A DNA stretch of 64,000 nucleotides from Bacteroides acidifaciens. GTDB lineage: Bacteria; Bacteroidota; Bacteroidia; Bacteroidales; Bacteroidaceae. Both the position numbers and the translations under genes were made by a program. Under the pieces are notes generated by a model, which saw nothing but the letters and a program-made list of their open reading frames with translations, was not told the origin of the DNA and made no database searches. The stretch covers positions 2,728,001 through 2,792,000 of the forward strand of contig NZ_CAEUHO010000001.1 of assembly GCF_903181435.1 (NCBI RefSeq), given 5' to 3'. Below are positions 43,420 through 52,403 of this stretch, in pieces (position 1 is the stretch's first letter; the number at the start of each line of letters is the position of its first letter).

Positions 43420-45114
43420 ATGAAAGCAAAATACGCCTTAATAGCTTTACTGGCAATCTCTTTTTTCGGTTGTGATGACAACACAGCAGGATTGGGACTG
43501 GGAATGTTTCCGGGAAGCGACCAGAATATCAATGGAAAACTGACGACATTTGATGTTAAAACAGAATCCGTTCATGCAGGTCAAATTTATGCGATGAGCA
43601 ATGTCGGTTATGTGGGTAAGTTTACGGATGATGTATTCGGTACTTATCAAGCCGGATTCCTGGCAGAGCTGAATTGTACGGAAGGAATGACATTTCCTGG
43701 AGTATACAATTACGAAAAGAATACATCTCTTGATAGCAAAAACAAAGCTACACAGACGATGGTAGGCGAAGGCGGAGACCCTATAGACAAAAAAGGACTT
43801 GAATTTGTATATAGTGATGGCAAACTTATAGGCAATATCCACACAATCGAACTTTATTTGTGGTACGATACTTATTTCGGAGATTCCTTGACTGCTTCTC
43901 GTTTAAGTGTTTATAAATTAGGAGAAGCAGCCAAAGAACTTAATGAGGATAATGCTTATTATACAGATATTAATCCTGAAGAATTTTACAATCCTAAAAA
44001 TCTATTAGGAACTAAGGCTTATACTGCAGTTGATCTTTCCGTAAAAGACTCTATTCGTAATCTTAGCACATACGTTCCTAGCGTACATGTTTCTTTTAAA
44101 GATGACATGGCCAGAAAAATAGGAAAAGATATAATAACAAAAGCTTATAAATCTGGAAGCAACTTTGACAGAAAAGCGCTTAAAGAAGCTTTTGCAGGAC
44201 TCTATGTAAAGAGTGACTATGGTGACGGTACAATACTTTACATAGACCAAATCCAAATGAATGTAGTATATAAATGTTATGCAGTAGATACAATTACAGG
44301 TTCTATATTACAAAGGAAAGTAATACATGAGGGTGAAAGCAAAGACTCTACCTATTATGGATATCGTATGTTTACGTCTACCCGTGAAGTAATTCAAGCA
44401 AATAGCTTGGATAATGATAAAGATGCTATTCAAGCATGTATCAATAATCCTGATTGGAGTTATCTAAAAAGTCCGGCAGGAATATTTACTCAAGTTACTC
44501 TACCTGTTAGTGAAATAGCAGATAAACTTCAAGGAGATACTTTGAATGCCGTAAAATTAGGTATTCCTATTTATAACGAAACAAATAATAAGAAATTTGG
44601 AATGTCTGCTCCACGCAGTGTTTTACTAATACGTAAAAAGCATAAAGACACTTTCTTTGAAAAGAATCAATTAAGCGATGGTATAACTTCAGTTTTATGT
44701 GATTATTCATCTTATACAAGTAGTTTTACTGAATATACGTATAATAATATCACGCAGTTGATAAATGACTGCTTGGCAGATGGAGAAAGAGATGCTGCAG
44801 AAAAGAAATTCAGCAATCATGAAACGATAACTCTGCAAGTTACTGATTCTGAAGGAAAAACAAAAGATGTAATAGTTGACAACATCAAAGATTGGGAAGA
44901 ATTAAGCGATTGGAATAAAGTTGTACTTATTCCGGTACTTGTTACCAAAGACTCTTCTTCAAGCAATAGCTACTACGATAATAGTTCTAGCCAAGTTATC
45001 AGTATACAACATGATTTGAAACCAAGTTACGCACGTTTGAAAGGTGGTAAAAATCCAGCTAATAAATTAAAACTTGAAGTTGTATCCACAAACTTTGGAA
45101 CAAGATCAAAATAA
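43420..45114 (+). CDS. DUF4270-type lipoprotein
   Basis: A 564-residue surface or periplasmic lipoprotein: signal MKAKYALIALLAISFF, then GC with lipobox Cys18, followed by DDNTAGLGLGMFPGSD, typical of the Bacteroidetes DUF4270 family. The rest looks beta-rich and has no enzyme motif. It is only 19 bp after the half GT5 gene, so both are likely on one transcript. The middle and the 3' third are clearly more A/T-rich than the first 400 bp, which may reflect local divergence. Function unknown. An ATG-like in-frame extension to 43261 overlaps the GT5 gene and lacks a signal, so it is rejected. Confidence 0.87.
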   Translation: MKAKYALIALLAISFFGCDDNTAGLGLGMFPGSDQNINGKLTTFDVKTESVHAGQIYAMSNVGYVGKFTDDVFGTYQAGFLAELNCTEGMTFPGVYNYEKNTSLDSKNKATQTMVGEGGDPIDKKGLEFVYSDGKLIGNIHTIELYLWYDTYFGDSLTASRLSVYKLGEAAKELNEDNAYYTDINPEEFYNPKNLLGTKAYTAVDLSVKDSIRNLSTYVPSVHVSFKDDMARKIGKDIITKAYKSGSNFDRKALKEAFAGLYVKSDYGDGTILYIDQIQMNVVYKCYAVDTITGSILQRKVIHEGESKDSTYYGYRMFTSTREVIQANSLDNDKDAIQACINNPDWSYLKSPAGIFTQVTLPVSEIADKLQGDTLNAVKLGIPIYNETNNKKFGMSAPRSVLLIRKKHKDTFFEKNQLSDGITSVLCDYSSYTSSFTEYTYNNITQLINDCLADGERDAAEKKFSNHETITLQVTDSEGKTKDVIVDNIKDWEELSDWNKVVLIPVLVTKDSSSSNSYYDNSSSQVISIQHDLKPSYARLKGGKNPANKLKLEVVSTNFGTRSK

Positions 45115-45140
45115 GAAACAATAGACATATCTATCTATAA

Positions 45141-45185
45141 AATAATAACGCGGATTACCCTGGTAACCCGCGTTATTATTTTATA
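45141..45185 (+). terminator. Terminator of the GT5-DUF4270 unit
   Basis: Arms 45141-45159 and 45162-45180 pair at 18 of 19 positions (core AACGCGG/CCGCGTT), followed by TTATA. The formal loop is two nucleotides, so the top pairs must open. Confidence 0.85.
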
Positions 45186-45216
45186 AATATCCCCCAAACA
45201 AATGATAGATAAATAA

Positions 45217-45256
45217 AAAAACCGTGAGCTCAATTTCCATCAAGCTCACGGTTTTT
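45217..45256 (-). terminator. Terminator of the alpha-glucan operon (works both ways)
   Basis: AAAAACCGTGAGCT (45217-45230) pairs exactly with AGCTCACGGTTTTT (45243-45256) around a 12-nt loop. It lies 27 bp beyond the GH57 stop; flanking A and T runs serve both strands. Confidence 0.9.
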
Positions 45257-45282
45257 AATCTATCAACAACAAAGCATTAGAC

Positions 45283-46728
45283 CTATTCTTCCTTCTTTGC
45301 AGCAACTTTCTTAGCTCTACCACCCGACTTCTTTGGTTCAGCCGGTTTAGTTGCAGCTTTCTTAGTAGCAGCTTTAGCCACCAGCTCTTTAGTAGCAGCC
45401 GCAGTCTGCTTCTTTGCCGTAGTCTTTTTAGCAGCTTCCTTTGCAACCTTTGCCTGCAATTTCTCCACCTCTTTCTCCAACTCAGTGATTTCGTCACCTT
45501 GATTCTTAATCGTAGTCAACAAAGAGTTAAGTTCTTCGCTGTCAACATCTGAAGGATACAATGAATCTACCCGTTTGATAAAGTCAGCCAAAATATTCAT
45601 GTAGTTAGTGAAAGCATCGTAAGGAGAGTCATAGATACCACGATTCAACCACATACCGTTATTCTTTGTAGTCATGAAACGGAAATTATTGCTGGCTTGC
45701 AAATAATCCCAGTCCTGCTTGATACGACGGTCGTCACTTAAATGAACGCGCTCTGCTACACTATACAATTTATTAAAAGCTTCACGTTGCATTACATTAC
45801 CCAGCCAGCAGCTAGTATCCCTTTCTTCATCTACCCATGACATCGGATAAGCAACATCAAGCTGAGAAACTGATTTCAACTTCGTCACGATTTCCGTTGG
45901 CGTAGAGAAAGTAATGCCTTTCGCTTTCGCACATTCCGGCAAAGCTTTCAGGAATTCAAGGATATTGGAAGATAACGGTTGAGACATACCCAGCGCACTC
46001 AATTCCATAAAGATATTGACAACCTGCTCTTCTTGTGGCAATGCATCAATCCAATTGATATATTTGTCCGCAAACAAAGGATATTCCGCCCAATCCGAAT
46101 TAGAAAAACGCAAACTTATATCATCTGACAGTTTGAAATCTCTCAATAGAAGTTTAAGGCTCGGAGCCTGATTACAGTGGTATACATAATGCGGGCTCTT
46201 CCATCCCAACGCATGCTTGGCACCTTCTGTCAACATTCCCTTGAAACCCATAGAAGCCACCAAACCACCAATCTCGTCCGAATAAATCAAACTGGAATTG
46301 CGGAACACTTTCGGTTCCTTTCCAAACATTTGTTTCATCTTATCACGCTGACGAAGAACTTCTTCACGGAAGCAATCTTCATTGGCAAGTGAAGACAAGC
46401 CATGCGAATAAGGTTCACAAAGGAATTCACAACAACCGGTATCATTCAACTGATGCAATAAGTCAATCACCGCCGGAGCATGGATTTCAAGTTGTTCCAA
46501 AGCTACTCCCGAAATTGACAGCGCAACTTTAAAAGCACCTCCCGAATTTTTCGCCATCCCAATCAATGTGCTGAGAGCAGGAATATATGAACGTTCGGCC
46601 ACTTCATTCATGCCCGTTTCATTCGCATAATCATCGTAATAATAATGATCATTACCGATATCAAAGAAACGGTAGCGTTTCAAATGTATAATCTGATGTA
46701 TCTCAAAATAAAGACAGATAGTTCTCAT
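45283..46728 (-). CDS. GH57 family alpha-glucan hydrolase with Lys/Ala-rich tail
   Basis: A 481-residue cytoplasmic protein. The start MRTICLYFEIHQIIHLKRYR and the later CEFLCEPYSHGLSSL, KVFRNSSLIYSDEIG and IFMELSALG blocks fit glycoside hydrolase family 57, whose members cut or rearrange alpha-glucans. The Glu of IFMELSALG is the likely nucleophile position, although the usual D-x-E-x-F-G context is altered. Residues about 405-430 form a coiled coil and about 430-481 are a low-complexity tail rich in Lys, Ala and Thr, resembling histone H1 tails. It is the last gene of a three-gene glucan operon. Confidence 0.85.
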   Translation of the reverse strand: MRTICLYFEIHQIIHLKRYRFFDIGNDHYYYDDYANETGMNEVAERSYIPALSTLIGMAKNSGGAFKVALSISGVALEQLEIHAPAVIDLLHQLNDTGCCEFLCEPYSHGLSSLANEDCFREEVLRQRDKMKQMFGKEPKVFRNSSLIYSDEIGGLVASMGFKGMLTEGAKHALGWKSPHYVYHCNQAPSLKLLLRDFKLSDDISLRFSNSDWAEYPLFADKYINWIDALPQEEQVVNIFMELSALGMSQPLSSNILEFLKALPECAKAKGITFSTPTEIVTKLKSVSQLDVAYPMSWVDEERDTSCWLGNVMQREAFNKLYSVAERVHLSDDRRIKQDWDYLQASNNFRFMTTKNNGMWLNRGIYDSPYDAFTNYMNILADFIKRVDSLYPSDVDSEELNSLLTTIKNQGDEITELEKEVEKLQAKVAKEAAKKTTAKKQTAAATKELVAKAATKKAATKPAEPKKSGGRAKKVAAKKEE

Positions 46729-46745
46729 TTTTGTATATTGTTTCG

Positions 46746-48011
46746 TTATTTACCATAGTTTCTTAACACATCCTCGTAAAGAGCACGGATTCTCAAACCG
46801 ACTTTTTCCCAAGTAATTCCGTCAACCTCTTTCTTTCCTTCTTCCTGGAGATATTGGAAAAGAGATTGATTCGTACAAATGGAATAGATAGCATCCGCCA
46901 TAGCATGTATATCCCAGTAGTCGGTCTTAATCACTTTGTCGAGAATTTCACCACAACCCGACTGCTTTGAAATGATGGAAGGCGTCCCACACTGCATAGC
47001 TTCCAAAGGAGCGATACCGAAAGGTTCGGAAACGGAAGGCATGACAAACACATCACTATTCTTATAAACCTCATATACTTGTTTACCTTTCATAAAGCCC
47101 GGGAAGTGGAAACGGTCGGCAATGCCGCGTTCTGCCGCCAGGTTAATCATGGCATTCAACATATCACCCGAACCCGCCATTACGAAACGGATATTACGGG
47201 TGCGTTTCAATACAAGTGCGGCAGCTTCCACAAAGTACTCCGGCCCTTTCTGCATGGTGATACGTCCGAGGAAAGTAACCACCTTCTCTTTAGAATGATC
47301 GGGACGCGGAATATCCAAAAGCTCCTGTGACAACGGATAAACGGCATTGTGCATGGCAAATACCTTTCTCGGATCCTGGTGATACTCGTTAATAACCGTT
47401 CGGCGGGTCAGTTCGGACACGCACATGATACAGTCGGCATGATCCATGCCATTCTTCTCTATCGAATAAACAGTAGGATTTACTTTACCGCGGGAACGGT
47501 CGAAATCTGTTGCATGCACATGGATACAAAGCGGTTTGCCGCTTACCATCTTGGCATGTACACCGGCAGGATAAGTCAGCCAGTCGTGTGCATGAATAAT
47601 GTCAAATTCCTGCTGGCGGGCAACTACTCCGGCTATTATGGAGAAATTGTTGATTTCTTCATGCAAGTTTCCGGGATAACCGCCGGCAAACTCCATACAT
47701 CCCAAATCATTGACATGCATATAAGAAAAATCGGCATAGATATGATCACGGAAAGAATAATACTCTTCCGGCGACATCTCCAGCAAACGGGATTTCAAGT
47801 AGTCATAGTTGACATCACGCCACACGATAGGCACTTGATTCATACCGATGATTTTCAAGAACTTTTCTTCTTCTCCGCAAGGCTTGGGCATACAGAAAAT
47901 TGTTTCCATATCACCTTGCAAACTCAATCCTTTAGTTATTCCGTAAGAAGCAACTGCAAGACCACCATATATTTTTGGGGGGAATTCCCAACCAAACATT
48001 AAAACTTTCAT
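46746..48011 (-). CDS. GT4 family glycosyltransferase (glycogen synthase type)
   Basis: A 421-residue GT-B enzyme with MLMFGWEFPP-type start (MKVLMFGWEFPPKIYGGLAV, the KxGGL donor-phosphate loop), FDIIHAHDWLTYPAGV, the C-terminal domain opening VVTFLGRITMQKGPEYFVEA and the donor-binding VMPSVSEPFGIAPLEAMQCG motif with its EX7E Glu pair. In this operon, between a debranching enzyme and a GH57 hydrolase, it is probably the glucan-elongating synthase of Bacteroides glycogen metabolism. Donor (ADP- or UDP-glucose) is not decided by the sequence. Confidence 0.92.
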   Translation of the reverse strand: MKVLMFGWEFPPKIYGGLAVASYGITKGLSLQGDMETIFCMPKPCGEEEKFLKIIGMNQVPIVWRDVNYDYLKSRLLEMSPEEYYSFRDHIYADFSYMHVNDLGCMEFAGGYPGNLHEEINNFSIIAGVVARQQEFDIIHAHDWLTYPAGVHAKMVSGKPLCIHVHATDFDRSRGKVNPTVYSIEKNGMDHADCIMCVSELTRRTVINEYHQDPRKVFAMHNAVYPLSQELLDIPRPDHSKEKVVTFLGRITMQKGPEYFVEAAALVLKRTRNIRFVMAGSGDMLNAMINLAAERGIADRFHFPGFMKGKQVYEVYKNSDVFVMPSVSEPFGIAPLEAMQCGTPSIISKQSGCGEILDKVIKTDYWDIHAMADAIYSICTNQSLFQYLQEEGKKEVDGITWEKVGLRIRALYEDVLRNYGK

Positions 48012-48028
48012 CTTCGTTCCTCCTTTCT

Positions 48029-49966
48029 TTAATAATATTTAGACAGCAGCTTCAAAACACGCAGGATTTCTGCCGTATTCATCGCAAATGACACAGCGCC
48101 ACGTCCCCTGAAAGGTGGATTCCCGTCAAACAGTTCGGCTATGGAACCAATACAATGGCTCGTCATCTCATCATCATAACCAATCAACTGGCGTTCGACA
48201 AATGACAGTCCGCTCATCTTATAAATCCGAAGATAAGCTTCCAGATAGAATCCCATCAGCCAAGGCCATGCCGTTCCCTGATGATATGCATAGTCACGTT
48301 GTACCTGCGGGCCTACATAATTCGGATTATATCCCCCGCTCTTCGGACTCAAAGAACGGATTCCTTTAGGAGTCAGCAATTCTTTAGTCACAATATCAAG
48401 CACTTGTTTCTTTTGTGCCCGGTCTAACGGAGAGTAATCAAATGCTGCGGCAAATATCATATTGGGGCGTACACTCCAATCCATCATATTACCATCCACA
48501 TAGTCGAGCAGATATCCGTATTCGTTACGGAATACATCGACAAATGACTTTCCTGTCACTTCTGCCTGTGCATCAAGCGCATCTGCCAGATATACATCAC
48601 CACCTTCACGTACCAAATCGGCTATAAAGCGCAATGCATTATACCACAATGCATTAAATTCAACAATATATCCTGTACGAGGAATCACCGGATGTCCGTT
48701 CACTGTGGAGTTCATCCATGTAATTGCTTTCTCAGTACCATTTGCATAAAGCAATCCGTTCTCGTGCAGGAAAAGATTGTCATGCTTCCGCTGGCGGATA
48801 AATTCCATGATGTCTTTCAAAAGTTGACCGTATTTCTGACGGCATTGCTCGCGGGAAGTCTCCTTGGCATATTGCTGCAAAGCCCAGACCGCCCAAAGCA
48901 GGACATCCGGATGCTCCATTTCATAAATCTTGTACCCGACAGGTTCTTCGTTGATAAAGTTACGAATCGCTTTTTCTGCTGTTTTCATCACATCTTCAAA
49001 CTCGTCAACCTCATCAATAGCGAGTGTCAGACCCGGCAAAGCAATGAACATATCACGTGCACGGCATTTGAACCAGGGATAACCGGCAAGAATATAATGC
49101 TCACCTTCCTGTTTGTTATGGAATTGATGGGCAGAATTCTTCAGACAGTGGTAGAAACTGTCACGTGGCGTACGGTCAGCCACTTCCGCCTCAAAGGTTT
49201 GTTTCAGTTTACGCGGAGTTGTTTCTGAAATTCCGGCAGAAAATACAATACTCTCTCCTTTCTTGATATCCACCTCGAAATATCCCGGAACGTACAGGTC
49301 CTCATTGAAGTCGTACCCGCGTTCCTGCTCTTTCGGATATTCAATGCCGCGATACCAATCGGGATGGAAATGGAATTCGCACTTTTTGTTCAACTGCATA
49401 TAAAGTTCCGGATAGCCGGGATACATGCAAGTCTTTATACCGTTTTCCACAAGTTGATACTCACGGCTTGCCTGTGCATTTTCGTGGGTATACTCGCGTA
49501 CGCTTCTGAAAGCGAGGAACGGACGGAAGCGCAAAGTCGTTGCCGAATGCGCGTCAAGTAAAGTATAACGAATCAGGATTCTGTTTTCATGATGTACAAA
49601 GATTTTTTCTTTGCGGAGAACTACACCTCCAACACGGTAAGTTGTCGCCGGGATATGCTCACAATCAAACTCACGGATGTACTTGTGCCCATTCGGACTA
49701 AAGTTGTTTCCTTGATATTTATGCAACCCCAGGTTAAACTCTGCACCGTGTTGAATTACCGTTTCATCAAGAGAAGATAGCAGCACATGATTTTCATCGT
49801 CGAGATTGGGAACCGGAATTACCAACAGTCCGTGATATTTGCGTGTGTTACAATCAACAATCGTTGTACAATGATAAGCTCCTGCCTTGTTCGTCCGGAG
49901 AATTTCTCTTTGAAGAGACTCTTCCAGATTCGTCATGAGGGTCTTGTCAAATCGTAAATAACTCAT
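48029..49966 (-). CDS. Amylo-alpha-1,6-glucosidase (glycogen debranching enzyme)
   Basis: A 645-residue cytoplasmic enzyme. The N-terminal domain (about 1-250, NKAGAYHCTTIVDCNTRKYHGLLV split across its strands) is the beta-rich GDE_N type, and the C-terminal part is an alpha/alpha-barrel with YPWFKCRARDMFIALPGL, ITWMNSTVNG, VEFNALWYNAL and YHQGTAWPWLMGFYLEAYL, typical of bacterial archaeal-type debranching enzymes (GH133). It removes alpha-1,6 branches from glycogen. First gene of the operon, 17 bp before the GT4 gene. Confidence 0.93.
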   Translation of the reverse strand: MSYLRFDKTLMTNLEESLQREILRTNKAGAYHCTTIVDCNTRKYHGLLVIPVPNLDDENHVLLSSLDETVIQHGAEFNLGLHKYQGNNFSPNGHKYIREFDCEHIPATTYRVGGVVLRKEKIFVHHENRILIRYTLLDAHSATTLRFRPFLAFRSVREYTHENAQASREYQLVENGIKTCMYPGYPELYMQLNKKCEFHFHPDWYRGIEYPKEQERGYDFNEDLYVPGYFEVDIKKGESIVFSAGISETTPRKLKQTFEAEVADRTPRDSFYHCLKNSAHQFHNKQEGEHYILAGYPWFKCRARDMFIALPGLTLAIDEVDEFEDVMKTAEKAIRNFINEEPVGYKIYEMEHPDVLLWAVWALQQYAKETSREQCRQKYGQLLKDIMEFIRQRKHDNLFLHENGLLYANGTEKAITWMNSTVNGHPVIPRTGYIVEFNALWYNALRFIADLVREGGDVYLADALDAQAEVTGKSFVDVFRNEYGYLLDYVDGNMMDWSVRPNMIFAAAFDYSPLDRAQKKQVLDIVTKELLTPKGIRSLSPKSGGYNPNYVGPQVQRDYAYHQGTAWPWLMGFYLEAYLRIYKMSGLSFVERQLIGYDDEMTSHCIGSIAELFDGNPPFRGRGAVSFAMNTAEILRVLKLLSKYY

Positions 49967-50075
49967 AGTTGTGCATTATTTAAAGGTTAATTATTGGTCA
50001 TTATATCGCACCTGATATTTATCGCCACATTATATGCCAAATAGTTGTAGCACCATACATAACAGGTATAACGCC

Positions 50076-50104
50076 CAAATGTACAAATTATAGATAAAAA
50101 CAAA
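50076..50104 (-). promoter_or_regulatory. Promoter of the alpha-glucan operon
   Basis: On the minus strand TTTG (50104-50101) precedes TACATTTG (50083-50076) by 17 nt, slightly short. The start near 50070 leaves a leader of about 100 nt before the debranching enzyme. Confidence 0.5.
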
Positions 50105-50181
50105 AATAAAAAGCCTTTTTATTTTCAGATTTTGCGCAAATATTCGTAGTATTGCGTAAAATATCTAAAGAAAAGAATGTC

Positions 50182-50841
50182 ATGAAGCAGGATATTCAGC
50201 GTATCACGGTAGCTGCCGCAAAGCCCTTGTTCTTAATTTTCATCTTATATATACTCAAGTTTCTGGAAATCGGGATGGACTGGGACTTCTCTCACTTGGG
50301 GATATATCCCATGGAAAAGCGAGGTGTAACAGGCATTTTGACTCATCCTCTGATACACAGCGGATTCAGCCATTTATTGGCAAATACTATTCCTTTATTC
50401 TTCCTTTCCTGGTGTCTTTTTTACTTTTACAGAGGGATAGCCGGCAAGATTTTTGTCCTAATCTGGCTTGGTGCGGGACTGCTTACCTTTATTATAGGCA
50501 AACCGGGATGGCACATCGGTGCTAGCGGACTTATCTACGGACTTGCCTTCTTTCTCTTTTTCAGCGGTATTCTCCGCAAATACGTCCCACTGATTGCTAT
50601 TTCCCTACTTGTCACCTTTCTATATGGGGGGATTATCTGGCATATGTTTCCTTATTTCTCTCCCGCCAATATGTCATGGGAAGGACATCTCAGCGGTGGA
50701 ATCATGGGAGTGCTCTGCGCATTTGCATTCGTGAACCACGGACCTCAGCGACCGGAACCTTTTGCGGACGAGGAAGAGGAAGAAGAGGACGACAAAGAAA
50801 TCAACGAAGAGACAGTACCGGAAGAAGGAGAAAATATATAA
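50182..50841 (+). CDS. Rhomboid-family intramembrane serine protease
   Basis: A 219-residue protein with six membrane segments. The catalytic dyad is readable: Ser115 in HIGASGLIYG and His169 in SWEGHLSGG; the HxxxH...N block (HPLIHSGFSHLLANTI) in segment 2 is also present. A very acidic tail of about 25 residues (DEEEEEEDDKEINEE) follows the last segment. Substrates are unknown. ATG 50182 is used instead of an upstream in-frame TTG (50152). It ends 29 bp before the converging marC stop. Confidence 0.92.
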   Translation: MKQDIQRITVAAAKPLFLIFILYILKFLEIGMDWDFSHLGIYPMEKRGVTGILTHPLIHSGFSHLLANTIPLFFLSWCLFYFYRGIAGKIFVLIWLGAGLLTFIIGKPGWHIGASGLIYGLAFFLFFSGILRKYVPLIAISLLVTFLYGGIIWHMFPYFSPANMSWEGHLSGGIMGVLCAFAFVNHGPQRPEPFADEEEEEEDDKEINEETVPEEGENI

Positions 50842-50869
50842 AAACAGAATTTGCCGGTTGCTTTTCGTA

Positions 50870-51469
50870 TCAGGACTTATGCAATGCCTCAATCAGCAAC
50901 GTAATATTTGCTGTAAACAATCTCACAGAAATAGCCAGTAGGATAATGCCGAAGAATTTACGGATAAGATAAATACCGCCTTTCCCGAGAAAACGTTCCA
51001 CACGTCCGGTCATACTCACTACAAAATACACCCAAATCATGTTCAAAACCAAGGCTATGATGATATTAATACTGGCATATTCTGCTCGAAGGGAAAGCAA
51101 TGTGGTGAAAGCTCCGGCACCTGCCAGTAGAGGAAAGACAAGTGGTACTAGAGTGGCTTCTTTGATAGGTCCCTGATTCTTAAAAATCTCAACGTCCAGA
51201 ATCATTTCCAAAGACATGAGGAAAATAACAAATGCACCGGCAACAGCAAACGATTCAATATCTACATGGAAAAGTTTCAGCATCATGTCTCCCGCATAGA
51301 AAAATCCTATCAATAGGGCAAAAGAGATGACAGTAGCTTTCGTTGCATTCACATCCTTCCCCTTTTCCTTTAGGTTTATTATAATAGGTATGGAGCCAAT
51401 AATATCTATTACTGCAAAAAGTACGATAAATGCACTGACCATCTGCTGCCAATCAAAACCTGCAAACAT
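50870..51469 (-). CDS. MarC family integral membrane protein
   Basis: A 199-residue membrane protein with six hydrophobic segments, opening MFAGFDWQQMVSAFIVLFAV and containing the family's VIDIIGSIPIIINL and PLVFPLLAGAGAFTTLL blocks with the Pro-Gly pattern. MarC proteins were once linked to multiple antibiotic resistance; that link was withdrawn and the function is not known. I use the Met of MFAGFDW; the frame extends upstream to 51514 without family support. Confidence 0.9.
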   Translation of the reverse strand: MFAGFDWQQMVSAFIVLFAVIDIIGSIPIIINLKEKGKDVNATKATVISFALLIGFFYAGDMMLKLFHVDIESFAVAGAFVIFLMSLEMILDVEIFKNQGPIKEATLVPLVFPLLAGAGAFTTLLSLRAEYASINIIIALVLNMIWVYFVVSMTGRVERFLGKGGIYLIRKFFGIILLAISVRLFTANITLLIEALHKS

Positions 51470-51548
51470 AATTTCCTCCTTTTTTTTCTGCAAATATACT
51501 CTATTTTTATGCATTCAAACAATAAAAAAACAAAAAGAAAAGGTATAT

Positions 51549-51581
51549 ATTGACAGCAGTAGTGTATTATGAGTAAATTTG
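51549..51581 (+). promoter_or_regulatory. Promoter of the Crp/Fnr regulator gene
   Basis: ATTG (51549-51552), 21 nt, TAAATTTG (51574-51581), with the ATG 25 bp further on. Confidence 0.6.
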
Positions 51582-51606
51582 TACGCTTAACAAGAGATTA
51601 CAACGT

Positions 51607-52275
51607 ATGGAAACGATGTTCGACACTTTGCTCCAATTGCCATTATTTCAAGGACTTTGTCATGAAGATTTCACCAGCATACTGGATAAGGTAAAGTTAC
51701 ACTTTATCAAGCATAAAGCGGGAGAAACTATCATTGAAAGTGGTACTCCTTGTACACAACTCTGTTTTCTGCTAAAAGGTGAGGTTTCAATCGTCACAAA
51801 TTCCAAAGAAAACATTTATACTGTCATTGAGCAAATAGAAGCGCCCTACCTGATAGAGCCGCATTCGCTATTCGGAATGAATACCAATTATAATTCTTCT
51901 TATATTGCATATACGGAAGTCCATACCGTAAGCATCAGTAAAGCGTTTGTACTCAGCGACCTGTTTAAATACGAAATCTTCCGGCTCAACTATATGAATA
52001 TTGTCAACAACCGGGCACAAAACCTGTATTCACGCTTATGGGAAGAACCCATACAGGACTTGAAAAGCAAAATCATCCGTTTTTTCCTGCTACATTGCGA
52101 AAAGACACAGGGGGAAAAGATATTTAAAGTAAAGATGGACGACCTCGCCCGCTATTTGGACGATACCCGGCTGAATACTTCCAAAGCGCTTAATGAATTA
52201 CAAGATAGCGGTTTGCTTGAATTACGCCGGAAAGAGATTCTCATTCCGGATGCACAGAAGCTGATAAGCGAATAA
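51607..52275 (+). CDS. Crp/Fnr family transcriptional regulator
   Basis: A 222-residue DNA-binding protein. Residues 15-125 form a cyclic-nucleotide-binding type beta-roll ([28 protein letters not shown]), followed by the dimer helix and a Crp-type winged helix (about 150-222, [20 protein letters not shown] is the recognition region). There is no Cys cluster for an Fe-S centre as in Fnr, and the cAMP-contact Arg of Crp is not evident, so the ligand is unknown. It stands alone, back to back with marC, and ends at a long hairpin. Confidence 0.92.
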   Translation: METMFDTLLQLPLFQGLCHEDFTSILDKVKLHFIKHKAGETIIESGTPCTQLCFLLKGEVSIVTNSKENIYTVIEQIEAPYLIEPHSLFGMNTNYNSSYIAYTEVHTVSISKAFVLSDLFKYEIFRLNYMNIVNNRAQNLYSRLWEEPIQDLKSKIIRFFLLHCEKTQGEKIFKVKMDDLARYLDDTRLNTSKALNELQDSGLLELRRKEILIPDAQKLISE

Positions 52276-52331
52276 ATAAAAAAACAGAAAAGGAGTTATC
52301 ACAATTGCCAGCTCGTACAATATAACAAAAG

Positions 52332-52391
52332 ATCCTATCATAACAAAAGCCTCAACGGGAAATTCCATTGAGGCTTTTGTTATGATAGGAT
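52332..52391. terminator. 24-bp perfect hairpin between the converging regulator and guaA genes
   Basis: Arms 52332-52355 and 52368-52391 are exact reverse complements (core AAAAGCCTCAA/TTGAGGCTTTT) around a 12-nt loop, 56 bp after the regulator stop and 12 bp past the guaA stop. T-rich stretches inside the arms could serve termination in both directions. Confidence 0.8.
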
Positions 52392-52403
52392 TGTGGATAT
52401 TTA

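Noticed and set aside
48692..49228. Plus-strand open frame of 178 codons opposite the debranching enzyme
   Set aside because: Antisense shadow; the minus strand encodes conserved catalytic motifs over the same bases.
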